Shown in pieces: positions 1 through 6,874 of a stretch of 10,000 bases of DNA (its first letter is position 1; each line of letters opens with the position of its first letter). Made by a program: the position numbers and the translations under genes. Under the pieces are notes generated by a model. That model was given only the letters and a program-made list of their open reading frames with translations. It was not told where the DNA came from and made no database searches. The DNA is from Chloroflexota bacterium. Its GTDB lineage: Bacteria > Chloroflexota > Anaerolineae > Anaerolineales > Villigracilaceae. The stretch covers positions 1 through 10,000 of the forward strand of contig JAIWOB010000090.1 of the NCBI GenBank assembly GCA_020217065.1, read 5' to 3'.

Positions 1-1
1 C

Positions 2-1234
2 TTGCAATTCGACGACAGGAAATTAAAGGGCGAGCTCGCCGTTCTTTCCGCCAGCCTGAAACGTCTTGCCTCCAGCGTGCAAACTTCCATTGCGTCTCTC
101 GAAAAGCGCGTTGACGAACGCACCGCCGAATTGGAACGCCGCAGCAAATTGCTGCAAGCGGTCGCCGACGTAGGCAAAGCCGTCACGTCTTTCCGCGAAC
201 TTTCCGAACTGCTCCAGCAAACCGCGCATCTCATTCATGAAAACTTTGGGTATTACCACGTCGGCATCTTCCTTTTGGACGACCATAAAGAATACGCGAC
301 GCTGGCAGCCTCCAACAGCGAAGGCGGACGAAGGATGTTGGAGAGAAAACACCAACTCAAAGTGGGCGAGACAAGCATCGTCGGTTATGTGACCAAGAAC
401 GCCCAAGCCCGCATCGCTCTCGACGTGGGCAAAGACGCCGTCTTTTTCGACAACCCCGACTTGCCGGAGACCCGCTCTGAAATGGCGCTGCCCTTGGTCG
501 CCGGCGGACAAACGCTGGGCGCCCTGGACGTGCAAAGCGCAGAGCCTGAGGCGTTCTCAGAAGAGGATATTTCGACCCTGCAAATTCTCGCCGAACAGAT
601 TGCCATCGCCATTCAAAACGCGAACCTTTTCAACGAAGCCCGAAAGGCGTTGGACGCCGCCCGCATCAGTTACGCCGAGCAAAGCCGCGAAGCGTGGAGC
701 AAAATCCTGCGAAACCAGCCGCGCATCGGCTTCCTGGCGACGCCGCCTTCCACAACGCAAACGCAGGGCGAGCGTCTTGCCTCCAACCTCGCCAAAGCGA
801 TTGAATCCGGCGACATTATCTACGACAGCGACGGACTCACCATCAGCGTTCCGGTCAAGGTTCGCGGTCAGGTCATCGGCGCTATCCGCATGAAAAAATC
901 GGAAATCGCAGACGCCTGGACCCAGGACGAAGTTAATCTGGCGCTGGCGCTGGCGGACCAGTTGAGCGGCGCATTGGAAAGCGCGCGTCTTTACCGCGAA
1001 GCGCAACAACTGGCGGCGCGCGAATCTCTCATTTCAGATATTTCAACGCGCATCAGCGCAGTTTCCCAAACGGACGCCATCCTGCGCGAGACGGTGCAGG
1101 AGTTGGGACAAAATCTCAGCGGCGCGTCGGTGACCTTCCATCTGCTCGACTCTTTTCTTGAGCCGCAGAAAGCGCAGACCCGAGACAAAGAAAAGCCCGC
1201 CTCCGCCTGGGGCGGCGGAAAGGGGGCGGCATGA
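2..1234 (+). CDS. GAF-domain signalling protein, HAMP-GAF-half GAF, 5' partial
   Basis: Probably a membrane-anchored cytoplasmic sensor or adaptor with no enzymatic domain visible. The frame is open to the left edge and the TTG at 2 is unlikely to be the true start. Residues 10-50 (counted from nt 2) align with the second HAMP helix and coiled coil of the third gene (both contain a D/G-E-L start and end in E-R-R-S), so a transmembrane and sensor part probably lies upstream. Full GAF about 66-212, with H86 in Y-Y-H-V-G-I-F, H117, and N-P-D-L-P-E-T-R-S-E at 151-160. Linker with W232. Half GAF about 258-332 (S-V-P-V-K-V-R-G-Q-V-I-G, then the closing helix). The tail 340-384 resembles a GAF first helix and strand. 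It ends in a Gly/Lys/Ala-rich extension and overlaps the next start by ATGA, suggesting translational coupling. No Cys. Family assignment is strong; the ligand is unknown. Confidence 0.9.
   Translation: MQFDDRKLKGELAVLSASLKRLASSVQTSIASLEKRVDERTAELERRSKLLQAVADVGKAVTSFRELSELLQQTAHLIHENFGYYHVGIFLLDDHKEYATLAASNSEGGRRMLERKHQLKVGETSIVGYVTKNAQARIALDVGKDAVFFDNPDLPETRSEMALPLVAGGQTLGALDVQSAEPEAFSEEDISTLQILAEQIAIAIQNANLFNEARKALDAARISYAEQSREAWSKILRNQPRIGFLATPPSTTQTQGERLASNLAKAIESGDIIYDSDGLTISVPVKVRGQVIGAIRMKKSEIADAWTQDEVNLALALADQLSGALESARLYREAQQLAARESLISDISTRISAVSQTDAILRETVQELGQNLSGASVTFHLLDSFLEPQKAQTRDKEKPASAWGGGKGAA
1202..1219 (+). other. Small GC-rich hairpin before the start of the second gene
   Basis: TCCGCC at 1202-1207 can pair with GGCGGA at 1214-1219 around a 6-nt loop. 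The Shine-Dalgarno-like AAAGGGGG at 1219-1226 begins at the last base of the stem, 4 nt before the ATG at 1231. The hairpin lies inside the end of the first gene, in low-complexity G/C-rich codons, so it may be incidental. Confidence 0.25.
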
Positions 1235-2772
1235 AAATCAATTTTTCCAGACGTTTGCGCGGCGGCGAAGCGTATCGCGGAATGACAGGCGCGGCGCTTT
1301 CGGCGGCTGCCTCCGCCGTCGTCTGCGCTTATTCCATCTTCGCAGGCAGGGGAAGTCACGACCTGATATGGATGGTCAACCTCGCGGCGTTTACGCTCGC
1401 CAACCTTCGAACCTCCAAAGGGTTGCGGACGCCCTTCTTCCTGGCTGCCTGGATGATTGGCGGGTTCGCCGCCACAGGGTTGGCTGAAATGTACGGAGCG
1501 CTGAAAAACCCCTATCAGACAAACGCGGGGTATATTCTATTTCATTCGCTTTTGTTTGCCGCAAGCATGGCAATCATAACGGCGGTTCTCCGCAGGCGTC
1601 ACTCGCTGCTGCAAACCGAAGCGGAGGAAAAAAACGCCCAACTCAAAGCCAACGACGAACTCCGCGAAATCAACCGCAGGCTGGAGGCGCAGTCCGAAGA
1701 ACGCGCTCAAGAGTTGGCTCAGGTTCGTGAGAGACTACAAGAGCAATCCGCCCGCCTGAAAATTATCGCCGAAATTTCACAGGAAATCTCCTCCGCCGCC
1801 GAAGAAGAACTTCAAAGTTTGCTCGACCGCATTGTCCGGATAATCGGCGAAAAACTCGGATACGACCACGTCGGCTTATTCCTGCTGAACGAAAGTCGTC
1901 AATATGCCGTGCTGCGCGCCGCAAACAGCGAAGGAGGCAAAAGGATGTTGGAGCGCCGCCATCAGCTGCGAGTCGGCGGGACAGGCATTGTAGGATACGT
2001 TTCCCAAAGCGGACTGCCGCGCATTGCGCTCGACACCGGGCGGGACGCCGTCTTCTTCAACAACCCCGACCTGCCGCAGACTCGTTCCGAAATGGCGCTT
2101 CCTCTCAAACGCGGCTCCCGCGTTATCGGCGCGCTGGATATTCAAAGCAATCAGCCCTCCGCATTCCGAGAAGAGGACGCGATTCTTCTCGGCGCGCTTT
2201 CCAATCAGATTGCCCTCACAATTCACGCGGCAAGCGGAGAGGCTGAGCGCGATAAAGGTTTAGCCAGAAGGCGGCTGGGCGGGAAAAAACCAGGCGGTTA
2301 CGTTTACAGCGCCGATGGCGCGGTTACGCCCGCAGCGGCAGCCGATACTCCTCTGGCGAAAAGCGCCGTCTCCAGCGGAGAAACCGTCTTCCGCTCTTCG
2401 AAGACTGCTCCCGCCGCCATGGCTGTTCCCGTCAAGTTCCGCGACCAGGTTATTGGAGTGATTCAAATCGAATCCGCGGAACAAGAGCGCTCCTGGACGG
2501 AAAACGAAATCTCCCTTGTGCAAGCCATTGCGGAACGCGCCGCCTTTGCGCTTGAAAACGCGCGCCTCTTCGAAGAAACCAGCCGCCGCGCCGAACAGGA
2601 ACAAGCCATCGCAAGAGTCGCTTCGCAAATTGGCTCTTCCACCGATTTCGACCGCATCCTGCAAATTACGGTTGAGGAACTGGGGCGGACTCTGGGCGCG
2701 GCGCGCGCTTTTATTCAACTTGAACCGCCCGTCAAAGAGACGGACCGTTTATCTCAACCTGGGACGGATTAA
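1231..2772 (+). CDS. 4-TM membrane protein with GAF and half-GAF domains
   Basis: Likely an inner-membrane sensor or adaptor with both GAF units in the cytoplasm. Start chosen at the ATG overlapping the previous stop, with a strong purine-rich ribosome site at 1219-1226. Four hydrophobic segments at about 17-39, 44-60, 69-88 and 100-120 resemble no sensor module I recognise. A coiled coil runs 123-180. Full GAF about 194-336 with H213, H244 and N-P-D-L-P-Q-T-R-S-E at 278-287. The linker lacks the Trp seen in the other five and is Ala/Gly/Lys-rich. Half GAF about 375-448 (A-V-P-V-K-F-R-D-Q-V-I-G, then A-E-R-A-A-F-A-L-E-N-A-R-L). Tail 455-498 repeats the helix-strand start of a GAF. C32, in the first TM segment, is the only Cys in the six proteins. 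No output domain follows. Confidence 0.9.
   Translation: MKINFSRRLRGGEAYRGMTGAALSAAASAVVCAYSIFAGRGSHDLIWMVNLAAFTLANLRTSKGLRTPFFLAAWMIGGFAATGLAEMYGALKNPYQTNAGYILFHSLLFAASMAIITAVLRRRHSLLQTEAEEKNAQLKANDELREINRRLEAQSEERAQELAQVRERLQEQSARLKIIAEISQEISSAAEEELQSLLDRIVRIIGEKLGYDHVGLFLLNESRQYAVLRAANSEGGKRMLERRHQLRVGGTGIVGYVSQSGLPRIALDTGRDAVFFNNPDLPQTRSEMALPLKRGSRVIGALDIQSNQPSAFREEDAILLGALSNQIALTIHAASGEAERDKGLARRRLGGKKPGGYVYSADGAVTPAAAADTPLAKSAVSSGETVFRSSKTAPAAMAVPVKFRDQVIGVIQIESAEQERSWTENEISLVQAIAERAAFALENARLFEETSRRAEQEQAIARVASQIGSSTDFDRILQITVEELGRTLGAARAFIQLEPPVKETDRLSQPGTD
2017..2039 (+). repeat. 23-nt exact match to 6092-6114 inside the GAF coding region
   Basis: This stretch encodes P-R-I-A-L-D-T-G and is identical to 6092-6114 in the fourth gene, although synonymous changes would be free. 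The following segments (2044-2106 and 6119-6181) are also close at DNA level. It reflects paralogy, perhaps refreshed by gene conversion. Confidence 0.8.
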
Positions 2773-2781
2773 AGGGATACC

Positions 2782-5106
2782 ATGACACGCGCCTCCAACC
2801 ACCTCCACTCAACGATGCGTTCCCCCGCCCGTCGGTTCAATTTGGGCGCAAAACTGTCCATCATGGGTATCCTGCTGTTGTCGCTTGCGTTTCTCGTGTC
2901 CACATTCCTGAGCGTTCGAGCGACCCGCAGCGCCCTATTGGAGACGATACAAAACGAATTAAAAGCCCAGGCGGAGTCGAAGGCGGAAATCATCCGCACC
3001 AACCTGATTTGGACGCGCGGCGTCGCCATGGATTTGGCAAGCGCAGCCGAAACCGAAGCGTACGACGAAGAAGCCCTGTTGCGGCTCATCCGCAACACCC
3101 TCAATCGCAACGAACAGGTCTTCGGCTCGACCATCGCCTACGAGCCCTACCGTTTTGCGCCCGAACTCTACTATTGGGCGCCGTATTACAGCCGCGCCGG
3201 CGGCGACCTTGCGTTTACGCAACTGGGCGTTCCCGAATACGATTACTTCAATAAAGACTGGTATGTCCTGCCGAAAGAAGCGAAAAAGGCGCTCCTCTCT
3301 CCCCCTTACTTCGACCTGGGCGGCGGCAACATTTGGATGGTCACTTGGAGCGTCCCCTTCTTCGACGAAACGGGCAACGTCAAAGGAGTTGCGACTTCCG
3401 ACATCGCCTTTTCTCAATTTCAAGAAATCGTAAGCGGCATTGAGGTCGGTAAAAAAGGTTACGCCTTTTTGCTGGACGGGAAAGGCTCCATCCTGGGCAT
3501 CAGCAAAAACGCCGGCGGCTATTATGAAATTATGGCGGATAACATGCTGACCAGCGTGCATTCGGCAAAAGCCCGAAATTGGGACGCGCTGGTCAACGAG
3601 ATGCTTGCCAGCCGCGCCGGACTTTTAGAAGCGACCGACCCGCAAGGCGTCACCGTCATCGCCGCCTATACCCCAATTGGGTTGGAGACTGGCTGGTCTC
3701 TGGCGCTGGCGTTTCCCAAAACGGAACTTCTGGAAAAAGCCTCGGCGACTCAAAACACGCTCATCCTTTACTCGATTCTGACCGTATTGGTGTTTGGGCT
3801 GTTCCTATACGCCCTAACCGGCTCCGTCACTCAGCCCTTGCGGCGTTTGACGGAACGCGTGAGCCGTTTTTCCTCTGAGAGTCAGGAAGTGACCGGCAGC
3901 CGCCTGGCGGAAAGAATCGAAATCAGCACCCGCGACGAATTGGAAGACCTTGCGGAAGCCTTCAACCAAATGTCGAAAAACCTGGCGCGGGCGTTTGAGT
4001 CCCTCGAAGAAAAGGTGGCGGAACGTTCTCGCAACCTGGAGCGCCGTTCGCTTGAGCTGGAAACCATCGCCGAAGTGGGGCGCGAAATCGCCGTCATTCA
4101 CGACCTGGACACCCTGCTCAACGCGGCGGCAAGCCTTATCCGCGAACGTTTTAATTATTATCACGTGGGCGTCTTCCTCATGGATGAACGCGGCGAGTTT
4201 GCGGCGTTGCGCGGCGCCAGCAGCGAAGCCGCCGCGAAGATGCTCGAACAAGGTCACAGACTCAAAGTTGGAGAGGAAGGTCTGGTAGGCGGCGTCGCCC
4301 GCACGGGACGGGCGCACATCGCCCTGGACGTCGGGACGAACGCGACTCATTTCGAAAATCCTTTGCTGCCGCTTACCCGCTCCGAAATCGCCCTTCCCCT
4401 ACGCAGCCGCGGCGCAACCATCGGCGTTCTGGATATTCAAGCGGAAACCGAAGCCGCCTTTGGAGAACAGGACATCAAAGCGCTTCAACTGCTGGCGGAC
4501 CAACTCGCCGCCGCCATCGAAAACGCCGAACTGGTGCAAAAAGTGGAAGCCGCATACGCCGAATTGAACAAAGCCTATCGCCTGCAAACCCAGAGCGTCT
4601 GGCAATCCGCCATCCGTCAATACCAAGGCTCCGCCTACGAATACGACGGAATCCAGGTGCGCCCCGTGCCGCAAGAGCTGCCGCAGCGCCTATTCGAACA
4701 ATTGAAAAGCGGAAAACCGGTTCAATACACGGAAGAAGAAAAAGAGCGGGAAGGCGGAAAAAGCGTTTTGCTGGCGCCCATCATGGTATTAAATCAATTG
4801 GTCGGCGTTATCGGGCTGGAACAAACCGACCCCCGGCACGATTGGACGGACGAGGAGATTGCCGTCGCCGGGGCAGCCGCCACCCGCGCGGCAATCGCTC
4901 TGGAAAACGCCCGTCTGCTGGAAGAAAGCCAGCGGCGCGCCCTGAAAGAGCAGACCATCTTCAACGCCACAGAACGCGTCGGGTCCGCCTCAAGCGTCGA
5001 AAATATCTTGCGCGCCGCCGCCGAAGAAATTGAACGCGTCCTCGGCAGCTCCGAAGTAATCTTGCAATTTAATAACGACAACGCTTCTTCAACAAATCAA
5101 GAATAA
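2782..5106 (+). CDS. dCache-HAMP-GAF-half GAF transmembrane sensor
   Basis: A transmembrane sensor expected to bind a small molecule outside the membrane and relay it through HAMP to cytoplasmic GAF units. ATG at 2782 follows AAAGGGA at 2771-2777. TM1 about 24-45, extracytoplasmic dCache_1-like region about 46-322, TM2 about 326-346, HAMP about 347-402 (P352; D-E-L-E-D-L-A-E-A-F-N-Q-M at 385-397), coiled coil to about 438. The Cache pocket shows Y153, K158, W160, Y161, Y176 and D207, spaced like the amino-acid-binding dCache signature but with Lys where Arg is expected. Full GAF about 441-587 with H461, H492 and T-R-S-E at 532-535. Linker W607. Half GAF about 635-715. Tail 722-765. The usual methyl-accepting or kinase part is absent: the protein ends in a short Asn/Ser-rich tail. 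No Cys. Domain calls are strong; ligand and partner are unknown. Confidence 0.93.
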   Translation: MTRASNHLHSTMRSPARRFNLGAKLSIMGILLLSLAFLVSTFLSVRATRSALLETIQNELKAQAESKAEIIRTNLIWTRGVAMDLASAAETEAYDEEALLRLIRNTLNRNEQVFGSTIAYEPYRFAPELYYWAPYYSRAGGDLAFTQLGVPEYDYFNKDWYVLPKEAKKALLSPPYFDLGGGNIWMVTWSVPFFDETGNVKGVATSDIAFSQFQEIVSGIEVGKKGYAFLLDGKGSILGISKNAGGYYEIMADNMLTSVHSAKARNWDALVNEMLASRAGLLEATDPQGVTVIAAYTPIGLETGWSLALAFPKTELLEKASATQNTLILYSILTVLVFGLFLYALTGSVTQPLRRLTERVSRFSSESQEVTGSRLAERIEISTRDELEDLAEAFNQMSKNLARAFESLEEKVAERSRNLERRSLELETIAEVGREIAVIHDLDTLLNAAASLIRERFNYYHVGVFLMDERGEFAALRGASSEAAAKMLEQGHRLKVGEEGLVGGVARTGRAHIALDVGTNATHFENPLLPLTRSEIALPLRSRGATIGVLDIQAETEAAFGEQDIKALQLLADQLAAAIENAELVQKVEAAYAELNKAYRLQTQSVWQSAIRQYQGSAYEYDGIQVRPVPQELPQRLFEQLKSGKPVQYTEEEKEREGGKSVLLAPIMVLNQLVGVIGLEQTDPRHDWTDEEIAVAGAAATRAAIALENARLLEESQRRALKEQTIFNATERVGSASSVENILRAAAEEIERVLGSSEVILQFNNDNASSTNQE

Positions 5107-5129
5107 AGATGCTTTAGAATATTCATGGC

Positions 5130-5157
5130 GGGCGGTTTGGTCCGCCCCAGGGTTTTT
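5130..5157 (+). terminator. Hairpin followed by a T-run, weak terminator or attenuator candidate
   Basis: GGGCGG at 5130-5135 pairs perfectly with CCGCCC at 5142-5147 around TTTGGT. Five T residues follow at 5153-5157, separated from the stem by CAGGG at 5148-5152. The 6-bp stem and the gap before the T-run make it weaker than a typical intrinsic terminator. It may attenuate, protect an RNA end, or shape the leader of the next gene. Confidence 0.35.
5149..5152 (+). promoter_or_regulatory. Ribosome binding site deciding the start of the fourth gene
   Basis: AGGG lies between the hairpin and the start codons. It is 12 nt before the ATG at 5165 and only 3 nt before the in-frame TTG at 5156. Neither spacing is ideal, but ATG with a slightly long spacer is more plausible than TTG with so short a one, so 5165 was chosen. 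Confidence 0.45.
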
Positions 5158-5164
5158 GCCGATA

Positions 5165-6850
5165 ATGAATCATTCGTCCGACTCCATTGAGTTTTCTTAC
5201 ACGCGCTGGCGCGCCAGATTTCTGCGAAATACGCTCATCGGCGCGAGCGTCTTCGGTCTGGCGGCGGTCATTCCGGGCATTTTAGGCGCGACCAGCCCCC
5301 TTTACGCATGGCTTTATGCAGGCGCGTATCTGCTCGTTTTGACGCTGACTTTTTTGCCGGCGCCGGTCACGGCGAAAGCCTTCCTGCTTATAGGACTGGT
5401 CTTTGCGCTGGGCATCCTGGGGCTGAGCGAGACGGGAATTCGCGGAGACGCTCCCCTCTTCATGCTGGGAACTATCACCCTTGCGGCGCTGTTATTCTCA
5501 TGGAGAGGCGGCTGGGCGGCGACAATCCTGGCAATGCTGACTTTCCTAGTGGACGGTTTTCTCGTTCTCAACGGTATGATAACCCTCTCCAGCGCGGAAG
5601 TCGAACCGGGAAATCTTCAAACCTGGGCAAGCGGAAGCACGGCTGTCCTCCTGCTTGCCGTCGTCATCGTAAACGGCATCCGCCTAACCCAGGAAGAATT
5701 TGGCAGGGCGCAGGAACGCGCCCAGGGCGTTTTGGACATTTTACGAAGCGAGAAGCGCACCCTTGAACAGCGCGTAGAGACCAGAACCCGCGACCTGGCG
5801 GAAGCCAGCCGCATCAGCGAATACCGCGCGCGCATGTTTGAGGCAATCGCCCAGGTCGCCCGCGCCATCATTTCAACGCAAAACCTGCAAGACCTCCTGC
5901 CCCAGGTGACTCAGGCAATTCACCAACATTTCGGCTTTTACCATGTCGGCATCTTCCTGATTAACGAAAGCGGAGAATACGCCGTTTTAAGCGCGGCAAA
6001 CAGCGAGGACGGGCAAAAAATGCTGGAGCGGAATCACAAACTGCGCGTCGGACAAACCGGCATCGTCGGTTACGTGGCAGGGTCGGGCAAACCGCGCATT
6101 GCGCTCGACACCGGCGCAGACGCCGTCTATTTCGACAACCCCGACCTGCCTCAAACCCGTTCCGAGATGGCGCTGCCCCTCACGCAAAGCGGCGGACAGG
6201 TTATCGGCGTGTTGGATATTCAAAGCGTGGAGCCAAACGCCTTCCAGCGCGAAGATATCGAAATTCTCCTCACCCTGGCGGACCAAGTCTCCATCGCAAT
6301 CACAAACGCGCGCCTCTACGAACAAACCCAAAAGACCCTGCTTGAGTCCGAAATGCTTTACCGTCAAAACCTGCTCTCAAGCTGGAGAAGATTCAGCCGC
6401 GAAAAGAAAATCGCCGGCGTGCGGCGCGCGGAAATGAAATCGGAATTGTACGCCGAAGCGCTGGAGCTGCCAGGCGCCCGGCAAGCGATTGCAAGCGGCG
6501 CCCCTTACTTCGAAAAAGACAAAGTTTCGCAAATGACCGTTCCCGTAAAACTGCGCGACGAGGTGGTTGGGCTGCTCAACGTCAAGGCGGACGGCAACCG
6601 CGCATGGAGCGAGGACGAATTGGATATTATCTCCGCCATTGTGGAACGCGCCGCGCTTTCCATCGAAAACGTCCGCCTTTTGGAAGAAAGCCGCATGGCG
6701 GCGGAAAAAGAACGCGCCATTGGAGAAATGTCGGCAAAAATCGGCGCAAGCGCGCAAATTGACATCATTTTGAAAACCGCCGTCCGCGAATTAGGCAGCC
6801 GCATTGGCAACGCCCAAGTGTCGATTGAGATTGGAAACCTTGAAGAATAA
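5165..6850 (+). CDS. 6-TM membrane protein with GAF and half-GAF domains
   Basis: Likely an integral membrane sensor with cytoplasmic GAF units. ATG at 5165 is preferred; a TTG at 5156 would add three residues. Six hydrophobic segments at about 22-42, 45-64, 71-88, 97-113, 117-136 and 156-173. Between the third and fourth is G-I-R-G-D-A at 91-96, matched in the sixth gene by G-L-K-S-D-A. Coiled coil about 176-238, full GAF about 240-386 with H260, H291 and N-P-D-L-P-Q-T-R-S-E at 325-334. Linker W407. Half GAF about 430-508 (T-V-P-V-K-L-R-D-E-V-V-G, then A-W-S-E-D-E). Tail 515-558 is the recurrent GAF-start-like helix and strand. No Cys and no enzymatic domain. The 6-TM head may sense a membrane or lipophilic signal, which is inference only. 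Its GAF DNA is closest to that of the second gene. Confidence 0.92.
   Translation: MNHSSDSIEFSYTRWRARFLRNTLIGASVFGLAAVIPGILGATSPLYAWLYAGAYLLVLTLTFLPAPVTAKAFLLIGLVFALGILGLSETGIRGDAPLFMLGTITLAALLFSWRGGWAATILAMLTFLVDGFLVLNGMITLSSAEVEPGNLQTWASGSTAVLLLAVVIVNGIRLTQEEFGRAQERAQGVLDILRSEKRTLEQRVETRTRDLAEASRISEYRARMFEAIAQVARAIISTQNLQDLLPQVTQAIHQHFGFYHVGIFLINESGEYAVLSAANSEDGQKMLERNHKLRVGQTGIVGYVAGSGKPRIALDTGADAVYFDNPDLPQTRSEMALPLTQSGGQVIGVLDIQSVEPNAFQREDIEILLTLADQVSIAITNARLYEQTQKTLLESEMLYRQNLLSSWRRFSREKKIAGVRRAEMKSELYAEALELPGARQAIASGAPYFEKDKVSQMTVPVKLRDEVVGLLNVKADGNRAWSEDELDIISAIVERAALSIENVRLLEESRMAAEKERAIGEMSAKIGASAQIDIILKTAVRELGSRIGNAQVSIEIGNLEE
6092..6114 (+). repeat. 23-nt exact match to 2017-2039 inside the GAF coding region
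   Basis: Partner of the copy at 2017-2039, in the same reading frame and the same position of the GAF domain. The flanking bases differ on both sides. Confidence 0.8.
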
Positions 6851-6852
6851 GC

Positions 6853-6867
6853 GTCGCCTGAGGCGAC
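6853..6867 (+). other. Hairpin in the leader of the fifth gene
   Basis: GTCGCC at 6853-6858 pairs with GGCGAC at 6862-6867 around the 3-nt loop TGA. The only Shine-Dalgarno-like bases before the ATG at 6875 are GAGG at 6860-6863, which lie in the loop and 3' arm. The hairpin could limit initiation, coupling this gene to ribosomes finishing the fourth gene 24 nt upstream. There is no T-run, so it is not a terminator. Confidence 0.4.
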
Positions 6868-6874
6868 AGCGCCC

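Larger units (their letters stand above)
5107..5164 (+). promoter_or_regulatory. Longest intergenic gap: possible promoter or attenuator
   Basis: This 58-nt gap is the only spacing above 24 nt in the array. The run from about 5060 to 5125 is AT-rich against the surrounding GC-rich coding DNA. TAGAAT at 5115-5120 matches five of six bases of a sigma-70 -10 box, but no convincing -35 lies 16-18 nt upstream. A hairpin and T-run follow. It could be an internal promoter, an attenuator, or neither. Confidence 0.3.

Noticed and set aside
2..4. TTG at position 2 as the true start of the first gene
   Set aside because: The sequence immediately after it aligns with the middle of a HAMP region of the third gene, so the gene almost certainly begins upstream of the window.
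1225..1240. Frameshift joining the first and second genes into one protein
   Set aside because: The ATGA overlap has its own ribosome site, and the second protein begins with its own membrane head followed by a full copy of the family plan. These are two complete units.
2959..3561. Minus-strand open frame (about 200 codons) opposite the Cache domain
   Set aside because: The plus-strand Cache motifs and operon context are decisive; the antisense translation has no recognisable motif.
2782..5106. Chemoreceptor (methyl-accepting protein) or histidine kinase identity for the third gene, suggested by dCache plus HAMP
   Set aside because: After HAMP it continues into GAF units and ends; no long signalling hairpin, H-box, N-box or G-box can be read.
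5130..5157. Strong intrinsic terminator ending a three-gene operon
   Set aside because: The stem is only 6 bp, five bases separate it from the T-run, and the next gene lies directly after it. It is kept only as a weak attenuator or terminator candidate.
5156..5158. TTG start for the fourth gene, adding three residues
   Set aside because: The AGGG at 5149-5152 would be only 3 nt away, and an ATG follows nine bases later in frame.
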